Source: Penicillium oxalicum (taxonomy: Eukaryota > Ascomycota > Eurotiomycetes > Eurotiales > Aspergillaceae). From it: a stretch of DNA of 64,000 nt. The position numbers and the translations under genes were made by a program. Positions 13,416-23,237 of this stretch are shown in pieces (positions within the stretch are counted from its first letter, which is position 1; every line of letters starts with the position of its first letter). The notes under the pieces are model-generated. The model was given only the letters and a program-made list of their open reading frames with translations, had not been told where the DNA came from and made no database searches. Where the stretch lies: positions 1,860,001 to 1,924,000 of the forward strand of contig NC_064651.1 of NCBI RefSeq assembly GCF_001723175.1, read 5' to 3'.

Positions 13416-16400
13416 GCTTTGTCAATACAAACCGCAGTGCAGACGCTCATCGCATGGCCACCAGCGTCATGTCCTCTCCACGATTGAATGTTCACCGAGG
13501 CTTTCCCCCTTTCTCGAGCCTATTCACTTTGTCTTTCTCCCACCCTCCCACCAGCATGTTCCGCCATTGTGTTCTCTTGCTGTCTTTTCCCTGGCCCATT
13601 TGGGATGTTGTACGGAGCACTGTGATTGAAGCTCGAGTTTCTGTTCCACACCCTTATCACTAGGTCGTGCTAGTCTGTGACTCTTGACGTTGTCTTTTTC
13701 CTGCCTTTCCTTCCTCTTTGTTAGTATTCCTTGTGCTCTTTTTGGGCTGGTTCTTCTGGATCATCGTCCTGCATCACTCAGGTTCTTCTTCTTTTCTTTG
13801 TCATTTCCTTTCTTATACCCCGGTTTTCCGATGTTTATTGGACTCTGGCTGTACCACTAGCACGTTACATGGACCTGCCCTCTGTCTGCTTGTTCTGATC
13901 TATTGCTTTCTTGCTTGTTTCTGCCATTTTTGCCCTTACGAACCTAAGTCCAATACCAGATAATGTTATTTCTCTACCCAGTCTCCCGTTCGCAGTAATG
14001 ACATGGGTAGGATGAAACGGCTTTTGGTCTTCAGCGGGTCCATCTCCCCGATACTACAAATACGATCGGTCTTTGCGCATCGACCAGTAGTAAGATTTCA
14101 TCCGTGCCAAGACGCACGGACGGTCGACTTCATCTCCAATGGAGTCCTTCAGGATATCGCTGATTCTAGAGGCTCTTTACGGAACGCCCGCGGGCTTAGC
14201 CGAATGCGGATAAATGCCCACCTAACTTTATTCATCCCAGTGCTGCCCGTAGGTCTCGCCGAACGAACAACTAGGCCTGACTTCACCATGACATGCTGTT
14301 TGGATATCATCCAGAGTATATGATTACTGTATTAATGGGACCAGACTCCATCTTCTACCTCTAGGTCGTCTCTTTTAGATCACGCTTCTGTTGCCCGAGA
14401 CTGCTGTGTTGGCGTCTACTTTGTGACGTGGAGGATTGCTCTGCCTCACAGAGCTCTCGCCGTTATGCATTGCAGGGATCAAGGATTGGTAGGCAACAAA
14501 GGAATAATAAGTGTGGTGTCTCTGCCCGGCGTCAGCTGGTTCGTGATCAGCTTCTGCGTCTGGTTGGGAAAGACAAGTATCTTTATCGTGCTGATTGCTG
14601 CAGGTGGCCGGGTGTCACTGTTGATTATGCAAATACCCTGAAGATGGGCCAGGCTACTCTGTTCTCCGTTACTTTGGTTATTGTTTTGGCCCCTCTTCCT
14701 GGCAGACTCTGGATGGATATCACCCAGGATGTACGTAGATGGTGGTTGAAGGAGGATACATTACTACCAGGATTGGGATTGATGAGGAACTGGGACATTG
14801 ATCAATGGAGTGGGCCAAGAGTGTCTTGAAGTATGTAGAGCTGGGGGGGGGTTGTTGAATGTAGGTACAAAAGCTCGAAGAGAATCGAGAGACCTTGCTC
14901 TATACAAGTTGAGTCCTGAATCGGAACATTACGTACCACAGTACTGGACTGGCAGTTTGTACACTGTACGGCAAGTGAAGTGCCTACCTGCCTACTGGAG
15001 AGATGTACCACTATCTTCATTTTTTTAGGTGATTACCAAGACATACTGGAACTTCGGTCGGGAGGGGGGGGGGCGGCGGAGGGTCCTCCACAGCGGCTAA
15101 TTGAGTTATTTTTGGGACCCGCTGACATGCGCCCTTCCTGGGGCCATTCACAGTCCACCGATGGGCTTGGAAGGCCTGTGGAAGGGCGGCGCCCGGCGGG
15201 ATTACCAAACTCTTTGAATCAGCGGATCCCTGCCAATCTGAATCTTCGGGACTTGGGCACTGAGTCCGGAGGCAACTGATGTACCATGAACTTGATTCTA
15301 GAGAGGCAAATTACTGATCCCACATAGACTGTATATCTATAACAATCCTACTACCACAGTGCTTTCCACTATGAAGTAGAAGATACTACATTAGTATGTA
15401 CTGGCCGACACAGTGGCAAGGGGGATGAGATAGGCTTTGCTTATTGCCCAGTGTTGTTCCAGAATCAGGCTGGTGTCCGTTCCGACAGATTGTACATCTG
15501 TAGATTTCACGCCTACAAGGCTGGTTGAAAGACTGTGATTCACCTTACGTTCTCGGACCGTTCATGATCCACATTCTGGGGTCAGGTCGTGGCCCCCTGA
15601 TTTTTGTGGTGAGTACTTTGATGAGTCCCATACCCAGTCTCAAGACAAAGAATGCATTGTTACGAGCCCGGACCGCTAGACGACCTCTTGGAGATATGCC
15701 GATGACCTGAAAGTACTGACCGTAAACCTGTGAGTCCTGGGAAGGAAACACACAGCTGTGAGATCAAGCGACCCCGGTGGTCTCATGCAACACGCTGCTC
15801 GTTGCTCTGGCTGACAGGCAGGTGATCAACTCTGCCAAGTTCTCCTACCTAGATGGATGTCGCAGACCTGCAGCCCAACATTTGGAGCAAGGTCTGACGT
15901 ATGCGCATTACAATACAGATCCAAATTTGCGCGGCCAAATTTGCCTCGGGACACCCAACTTCTGTGGTCCAGCCCGAGCACAGCGGTCACACTATGCCTG
16001 ACCGCGGTCTCACAATACAGTAGTTTACAGTAACATACAGTCCCAGCATCCAGATTCCAGCCACGCCTTCGCTAATAAAAAATACACCTCACCGACTCCT
16101 CTCCACGCCCCTCACCCTCTCCTTTCTTCCCTCAAGATCCTCTTTTCCACCCACCCCCTCTTCCTCCTGGTCGGTGATCAAGGCTTTGTCCTTGACAGTT
16201 CATTTCCATATCCAAGTTGCTCAATCTGAGTCATTGTGGAAATCTCTTTTCGCCTCGTCTGACCTTGATCCGATCTCTCCGTTCTCAAACCACCCGGGTC
16301 GCTCTACGGTCGGCCACCTCCGTTCGCCCAGCCTTTATCCTACCTTTTCCTGTAGGTGATCCTTCATCTCCGAACCTACCTAAACAAGCAGGTGGTTTTA

Positions 16401-16765
16401 TTCCCATCCTCAATCTATGTTGATGCTCTCATTCGATGCCTCACTCTTTCCCTCTCTGTCTGTCTGCCCCCGTGGTAACCGGGTTCTTGCTTGTTGACGG
16501 CAAATGAGGCAACTGCGAGTGGCCAAATGTGATTGATATCAGCCCAGCCTCGCTGCTGGCCTCAGGCCGATTAATCACGCCCCCATCTCCACCCTTTTGT
16601 TGTTGATGCACCGTGCCCTGACACTCATCCTACCTTGCTCAACTCTTTTTTTCTCTTCAATTTTCCAACCTTGCTCGTCTCGATCTAGCCTTTGCTAATA
16701 CAAAAACACCACAGTACACTAGGATTTTGCACGGCTAGCTGCTGTGCCCTCATACTTTTGCCAAC
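13416..16765. other. Intergenic region, teaA 3' UTR and casein kinase leader
   Basis: The first 500 bases are T-rich and look like the teaA 3' UTR. G-runs sit at 14843-14851 (9 G) and 15064-15073 (10 G). From about 16080 to 16740 the plus strand is strongly pyrimidine-rich (CTCTCC, CCTTTTC, TTTTTTTCTC), the usual leader/promoter of highly expressed filamentous-fungal genes, here upstream of casein kinase I. I see no convincing coding exon. Confidence 0.6.
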
Positions 16766-18038
16766 ATGACGACCATGGTCAGTCCTTCCTTGCCTTGCCT
16801 CGGTCGTCGACTCTCGTCACAACCGGACCCCAGTATGACTCGTCTGGTTGAGAATTGTCAATATGCTGACATCATTGCAGGATTTGCGCGTCGGTAACAA
16901 ATACCGCATCGGCCGTAAGATTGGAAGCGGTTCCTTCGGTGACATTTACCTTGGTAAGGCGTCTGATCTGGTGAGGTTGGGTAATTTGCAGGCTGACTGA
17001 CCGGAACAATAGGTACCAACATCATCTCGGGCGAGGAGATTGCCATCAAGCTCGAGAGCGTCAAAGCCAAGCACCCCCAGCTCGAATATGAGGCCCGCGT
17101 TTACAAGTCCCTCGCCGGTGGTGTGGGTATCCCCTTCGTCCGCTGGTTCGGAACCGAGTGCGACTACAACGCCATGGTCATTGATCTTCTGGGCCCCAGT
17201 CTCGAGGATCTGTTCAACTTTTGCAACCGAAAGTTCTCTCTGAAGACCGTCCTCCTTCTGGCCGACCAGCTCATTTCGCGCATCGAGTACATTCACGCCA
17301 AATCCTTCATTCACCGTGATATCAAGCCGGACAACTTCCTGATGGGTATTGGAAAGCGAGGCAACCAGGTGAACGTGATTGATTTCGGTTTGGCCAAGAA
17401 GTACCGCGACCCCAAGACTCACTTCCACATCCCTTACCGTGAGAACAAGAACCTTACCGGTACTGCTCGTTACGCGAGTATCAACACTCACCTGGGCGTT
17501 GAGCAGTCCCGTCGTGATGATATGGAGTCCTTGGGTTATGTGATGCTCTACTTCTGCCGCGGCTCCCTGCCATGGCAAGGCCTCAAGGCTGCTACTAAGA
17601 AGCAGAAGTATGACCGAATCATGGAGAAGAAGATGACCACACCGACCGAGGTGCTGTGCCGTGGCTTCCCCAACGAATTCGCCATCTATCTCAATTACAC
17701 CCGATCCCTTCGCTTCGACGACAAGCCCGACTACTCCTACCTGCGCAAGATTTTCCGCGACCTTTTCGTTCGTGAATCCTTCCAGTATGACTACGTTTTC
17801 GACTGGACCGTCTACAAGTACCAAAAGAATGCCGCCATGATCGTTGATGCTACCAAGAAAGACAAGGACGATGAGGCCGCGCGCCGCCAGGCCGCCGCCG
17901 CCGCTGCCCCTGCCGGTGCGGCTGGCGGCCGCCAAGCCCGGTGCCATCTCGGGTCAGCGTCGCAAGGTCATCGACCGCGGAACTCTCGACAACACTCCGG
18001 ACACCAACCGTGCCTTGGGAGGAAGTGACAGGATGTGA
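16766..18038 (+). CDS. ckiA: Casein kinase I (CkiA/Hhp1 type), tail frameshifted
   Basis: Exons 16766-16777, 16881-16953 and 17013-18038 encode a CK1 delta/epsilon-type Ser/Thr kinase. The tiny first exon codes only MTTM. Visible motifs are the glycine loop [11 protein letters not shown], the VAIK-equivalent IAIKLE, catalytic HRDIKPDN near residue 129, the CK1-specific [10 protein letters not shown] near 152, and a kinase lobe ending near VYKYQKN. After an Ala-rich stretch the kinase frame runs to an unrelated ending at 18028. The +1 frame from 17931 carries a family-like tail ([26 protein letters not shown]) that stops at 18038. One extra base around 17925-17931, in GGCGGCCGCC, explains this; removing it gives a 369-residue reading. 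It is either an assembly error or a real tail change. The kinase domain is intact. CK1 acts in polarity, DNA repair and clock/Wnt-like phosphorylation in eukaryotes. Confidence 0.93.
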
Positions 18039-20087
18039 GTATTTTGAAACCTGGTTCCGAGTAGGGAACCCCTTTTTCTTCTATCGACTCTCGCGTTTGG
18101 TGTTCTTTTTCACTCCAGTGACCCCTGCGTGGAGGGATTTTTTTTTCGTTCCGAATCTGACTAATCGCATAGTCTTCGGCGTTAGGCTGCGTTCTGCCTC
18201 GAAAGGAGCTGCGTTAGGTCACGGACCTTCTGTTGGCCGTTCGAAGCGGGACGATGGATCGGGGGCTCAATGGTACTAATCCTCCAGCACTGGCAGAGAG
18301 ACTCGCGAGAGGTGGCAGATTCGATTTGTTTTGACTTTTTTCTGCTCTGCTTGTCGCTTGTCTCCTGCGTGCTACATGGTCCTTTCTTTCTACTCGTCCT
18401 CGTGAAGGTCTGGAAATGCCCCGTCAATTTTGCAGTGGATCCCTTGCCACTTCGCATCACCGACTCTCCGGACTTTTGTTCTTTCGCACTGGATCGGTCC
18501 GTTCATTCTGCACAGTCCTGCCGCCATTATTTTTGAGCTTCATTCGACGAGGGCCCATTTGATCTGTCAATCGTTCTCTATCTTCTTCTCGCTATTCTTA
18601 AATCGTCGAAAAGGCTGCCGTTCACCACTCCACCCTTTACGAAGTTACCGAGAAGATTGTGCCAGTTTCTTTACATTCGATTCGTGGACGCACCCTTTGC
18701 GCATGGCGGATCGATGAGCAACGTCTATCATCGACCCTGTTCCACGGCACAGCGATTTTGACGATTCGACCAATTCCTTTTGCGCACCTCGATGCTTGTC
18801 AATTTCCAGATGAATGCGAACTGCAAGGCACTTTTTCAACAGAGATGCGAATGAAGGCGGCAATCTGGACACGTGGACTTTTTTTGGGTCCCGCAATGTT
18901 CGATTTCTGCTCTTGGTCGTCCGGTACAACGCATGAAGATATGCGACGTATCCCCAATGTTCTGCCTCTATTCTTATTTCATGACGATGATTCTGTTTTT
19001 GGTTTTTCCGCGTGCCTTCTCCGTCTTCTTCCCCCTTTGATTTCATGATGTATGTTTTGCTTTATTTTTGTTTTTTTTCTTCGCTGCAGATCGACGCCGT
19101 ACGGGGACGAGGGGACGATCGGTCACACCGATTGCTTTTGGAGAGTGTGTGGTGTTTGGAAGTGGCTCTCGCAGTGGCTTTACCCAGGATGTGGCAGATT
19201 CGCCGTGGCTTGCTTCTTCGATCCGAATCTGCTTTTATGTGAGGTATTCATAGGGAGAGTGGTGACTTTGGATGGGTGATTGGCGACGGATTATGGTAAG
19301 GGTCGCTTCCGGGGTGGTTTTGCGTCGATTTGCATAGTGAATAATTCTATCTGCTCCAACGTACCTCTTATGAACTGCATGCTTTGATCCATCTTGGTTG
19401 CTGGCCCCTTTGCTTTGGTCGGGCTCCCCTGGTGATCTCCAGTTTTCAACTCTTGCGATGCTTGGACTGGGAAACAACCACCAGTATGTCGTTCATAGTC
19501 CAGCTAGACGCCTTCCTCCGTGGCCCGAAGGCAATGTGTCCGTGTAAATCTCATCCGCGACCGTGAGGCTGTTTAGCCTTGAAAAATAACTGGCCACTCC
19601 AGGCTGAAGGATGCGCCATCTGGTCCATGTCCAGTTCACTCGATGGGGGGGGGGGGGGGAAAGACAGGCTCGGTTCTACTACACCCAAGTAGCTGTATCA
19701 GCGCTCCGGACGTCTTCGAGTGTTCAGTCGGAGCTTTCGTGGTTCGATCGGTCCGATGAACATGCCCATGGAGATTTTCTGTGAACGAGGACTTCATCCT
19801 TGTTTCTATCGAGGTGCCAGCTGCGTGCTCCCCTCATAGAGCTGGACTGGTTGAGACTTTGTATCGCGACGGGTACCTCTCGTCGAGATGGAAATGTCCC
19901 GCCATCATCGGGAGATCGGTCAGATCTTTCCGGGGTAAAAGGCAAATTGGGCAAATTGGGGGGCAACGGCCTCCTCGAACTCTAAGCCCATGACGCCCAT
20001 GCTTTCCCACCCCAAAGAGACCTTCATCCTCTTCGCCTTCCTGACTACGTCGGTCTACACCCACGATCTCTCGTCGCAGTCAGCGTG
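18039..20087. other. Intergenic region between ckiA and the bZIP gene
   Basis: The left part is T-rich 3' UTR-like sequence. A 15-G run sits at 19645-19659. The right end is the leader of the bZIP gene and holds a short uORF (see separate entry). Other ORFs here are short and show no recognisable motif. Confidence 0.6.
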
Positions 20088-20088
20088 A
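19990..20088 (+). promoter_or_regulatory. uORF of 32 codons whose stop overlaps the bZIP start
   Basis: An ATG at 19990 opens a frame of 32 codons ending in TGA at 20086-20088. The main ATG of the bZIP gene is 20088-20090, so the two share one base in the sequence TGATG. This geometry is the classical arrangement for termination-reinitiation, and bZIP regulators of fungi (GCN4/CpcA, HacA) are commonly controlled by leader features. Whether the transcript includes the uORF is unknown, since no transcription start is visible. Confidence 0.5.
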
Positions 20089-21213
20089 TGGATTATTCCC
20101 ACTTCGCCCCGCATCCGGCCCAGCCTTACTCGACATTATACGGGTTGCCCACGCCTGATCAACCACCTCAGCAGCAACCCGAAGATGTCCTCCAGGATCC
20201 ATATGCCATGGTATGCACGATTCAACTTTCCTTTGGGATGTCGTGCGGTGCAGTCTCTGATCCTCCTCTCCAGCAGGGCGCTTACAGCCAATACTATCCC
20301 GGTTTCGATCCATCATTTCGGATTGACCCGTCCGCGTCGTTTGTGCCGCCGCCGCACTCGCCTCCCGACTCGTGTACGAAGCAGTCCGTGTCAAGCAATG
20401 ACGTGCACAATCACACCAAACTGGAGCCAGCGTCTGTCGACGAAGATGATGGCCAGTATCACGACCCGACCGTGCGAAGTAGCAGTGAAGAGAAGGAGTC
20501 GCTGACTCCGGCGCAAAGCAAGCGCAAGGCTCAAAATCGCGCAGCGTACGTGCCACGCTTTCCCCTCTCCCTGCCGCCAACGACCGTACACTCGGGGGCG
20601 CTCCCTGGCCACCGGTGCTCAGCACTCTGGTCGAATCCGCCCTCCCGAACGTGGATTCTCGCTAACGCTATCCAACCCCTGTCCCAGTCAACGAGCCTTT
20701 CGCGAGCGCAAAGAGCGCCACGTCAAAGACCTGGAAGACAAGGTGACCACTTTGGAACAGTCATCCTCCACCCTGCAAGCAGACAATGAGCGATTAAAGC
20801 GCGAGCTTGCCAAATACGCAACTGAGAATGAGATTCTACGAGCGACATCACATTCTTTAAACGGCAGCAGCAAAGGAGGTCCTGCTCCGGCCGTCACGGG
20901 GCCCATGACATATTCCCCAACAGACTTTTATTCCACTCTAGTGCCTGGATCCGGAGGCTCGGTGCAGATTCCTCAGGGCCAGCACCGCGCCACAACATGT
21001 CCGATCACCGGCGAGCGGCTCCTGGACGCAGGTGCGACGTGGGATCTGATTCAAAACCACGAGCTGTTCAAGCGTGGACAGGTCAACATCGGCGATGTGG
21101 CTGAGCGGTTGAGAAACAGTGCCCAGTGCAATGGGCAGGGCCCCGCGTTCAAGGAGACTCTCATCCTGAAGGCGATTGAGGAGAGCGCGGCTGACCGGGA
21201 TGAATTGATCTAA
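20088..21213 (+). CDS. AP-1/Yap-type bZIP transcription factor
   Basis: Exons 20088-20210, 20274-20545 and 20688-21213 give 306 residues. The basic region, split by the second intron, reads KRKAQNRAA/QRAFRERKERH around residues 122-145, the signature of the fungal Yap/Pap1 class, and a leucine zipper with heptad L/N residues follows (LEDKVTTLEQ, LQADNERLKREL). The N-terminus is rich in Pro, Gln and Tyr. The C-terminal 75 residues form a separate conserved-looking block (CPITGERLLDAGATWDLIQ, VAERLRNSAQCNGQGP) with two cysteines; it is not a classic Yap1 cysteine-rich domain. The first intron (20211-20273, 63 nt) is stop-free and in frame, and is inferred because its translation has a different composition from its flanks. 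The start is the ATG at 20088; the upstream GTG is ignored. It may be an Fcr3-like member; the exact paralogue cannot be told from sequence alone. Confidence 0.85.
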
Positions 21214-21898
21214 GAGGGCGCGTTCCTCCTTCATCAGTCTATGAATCCATGTCCTGGACCTTGACGATGGCATGTTTTGGGTTTAAGTCTTGTTATACAC
21301 TATCATCTTGTGCGGGTTCTTTTGCAATGCCTTCTTCTTATCGCGGGCGTCAGTTATGATGGTACTATCGGAATGTTCGGGAATGGCGCTGAAGCTAAGG
21401 ATAATAGGATGGAATTGGATCAATATGGTAAAAGCTTGCTCCTGGTAGAAGAAATTGCGTGATCTGCTTCGACTCGACAGTTATTTAAAGGTACAGGCCA
21501 CGATAATCTTTGTACGAATCTCGACTGCTTCAAGTAATGACGGATGTGGTCAATGTTTGCAGGATCTGCATTTCAAGGAATGTTATATTACAAGAACAAC
21601 TATGCCATTCTGCCCGCAAGACGTGGGACCCGAGAAAGGCAAACTACTTCTGGTTGGGCACAGGCTGATGAGTGACTGGCCCAACCGTTATAGTGAGGCA
21701 AGAGGATAGCACTCGGGCTAGCGAGGGTTTCCTATGCCCGTCTCAAAATTTCACTCGGTATCCTTTGTTTTATGCCCGAGGTCATTAAGTTTTTTTTTTT
21801 TTTTAAAAAAAAAATTGCCCAAATTAGCATTCCCACTTTGGGGGGGGTTCTGCTGGCTTCGTATTTTGCCGAACATTGCTCAGCATCACTTTAGTTGA
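21214..21898. other. Convergent 3' intergenic region with T15A10 tract
   Basis: This spacer lies between the 3' ends of two convergent genes. It carries a homopolymer palindrome of 15 T followed by 10 A at 21790-21814 and an 8-G run shortly after (21840-21847). Nothing coding is seen. Confidence 0.55.
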
Positions 21899-22797
21899 TT
21901 AGTCCCAATCATCATCGTAGTCCTCTACGTTGAGATCACTCTGTTTCTCACGTTCGTCATCGGAGTCATCGCGCTTCTTGAGACGGACGTCGCTTTCTTT
22001 CACTGCTCCGATTTCAACGAGCAGGCGCTGCAGGTCTGTCACCTTGGTGCGCGGACCGTTCATCTCTCGCAACGTGACCAGTTGCTTTCTGATTTCAGTG
22101 TCCTTGTACACGAGGATGGTCGGAGTGTTTCTCTCGGGGTACCCCTCAATGCACATGTCGGCGCGGATCTCGCAGAACTTGATATCGCCAAACTTGGAGG
22201 CCATCTGGCGCCAGAGCTCGGTCAGTACGCGCGACTCCACATTGCCACTGGGGGAAGTCAGATGCACGAGCACAAAGGCGCTATTTGAAGCTTCTGTTAC
22301 TTCGCGCGCGTAGTCGACTTTTTGAAGGGGGTAGACTTGATTGAAGACGCTGGTTTGTTGCAGGGTGGACAGCTCTGTTAGGCGTTTCTGCCTAAAAATC
22401 ATGCATTTAGATACCGGGACTGATACAGGATATAGCGAGGAGAACGGATGATCTCAAAAGTATGCTCACCGGTATTGCTGGAGGAAATCCTCATCTTCTT
22501 CGTCCTCGAGCGCATCAAGCTCGTCCAGGTCTTTGTCCTCCAGTCGGTTCTCGTGCGCCCTTCGCTCGGCTTCGATCAGAGCTTCCTGGATGAGCGGTTC
22601 GGGGTCTTTTGGTTTCTCAGGAATAATTCCATGCTGACGGAGAATGTCGTTCCTGTCCAAAGCTACTATATCAGAACCAAGATGCTAGTGACAACGGATA
22701 GCTCCATTCGGGCGGGGAAGCAGAATATAGCTTCTGGGCACAGGTCTCGGATGGCTTACCACTCGGTATCCTCGTTGGGGTTGACCTCGACCTCCAT
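21899..22797 (-). CDS. Phosducin-like protein, group II (PLP2/PhnB/PDCL3 type)
   Basis: Exons 22797-22760, 22652-22470 and 22391-21899 encode 237 residues. The N-terminus contains NPNEDTEWNDILRQHGIIP, joined across the first intron, which is the hallmark of phosducin-like group II proteins. An acidic helical segment (DLDELDALEDEEDED) precedes a thioredoxin-like fold (residues about 85-200) that lacks CxxC; KFCEIRADMCIEGYPERNTPTILVY is its core. The C-terminus is acidic (VEDYDDDWD). Group II proteins are cochaperones of the CCT chaperonin in folding actin and tubulin, and PLP2 is essential in yeast. The gene is divergent from sec21 with a 440-bp shared upstream region. Symbol left blank because naming differs among fungi (plp2, phnB). 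Confidence 0.88.
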
Positions 22798-23237
22798 AGC
22801 TTCTGTTGTGAGATTGTCGATCAATTGAAAGTCTTCATCAGGTAAATTTCAAGATCCACGCCTTTGGCTGAAAGAGGGGAAGCTGATGCGGCAATGCACG
22901 ATGCCACCTGTTTGCAGTGTTTGGATTGAGCGCCACATGTGGCTCCAAACACACACGGAAGGCCACCTTCAACTTAACTCCATAAACAGTACTGGAGAGC
23001 TTCGAGGTTGCGATTCATCAATACCTCTTGCCGGCAGTTTTCTGCTTTCCTCGCCTTTCTATCTCTCTTTTGTACGTGGGAGTCGGCTATGGTCAAGCAG
23101 TAGCTGCCCACACCGCCCCATACTGCTGCTACTTTGTCTTCCCTCCTCTTCGGACTCCCGATCCAATACCCCCATCACGACCAACTTAAGGAGATTGCGA
23201 AAACGGATCGCTGGCCCAATTACAGCCCCTGGGCAAG
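22798..23237. promoter_or_regulatory. Shared divergent promoter region, phosducin-like gene / sec21
   Basis: These 440 bases separate two divergent start codons, so both promoters must lie here. The right half is C/T-rich on the plus strand (sec21 leader, 23035-23165). No clear TATA box or other site can be assigned. Confidence 0.5.

Noticed and set aside
16946..17947. 333-codon antisense frame over casein kinase I
   Set aside because: Same codon-bias effect; the translation is a Val/Leu/Gly-rich mirror of the kinase and crosses an intron.
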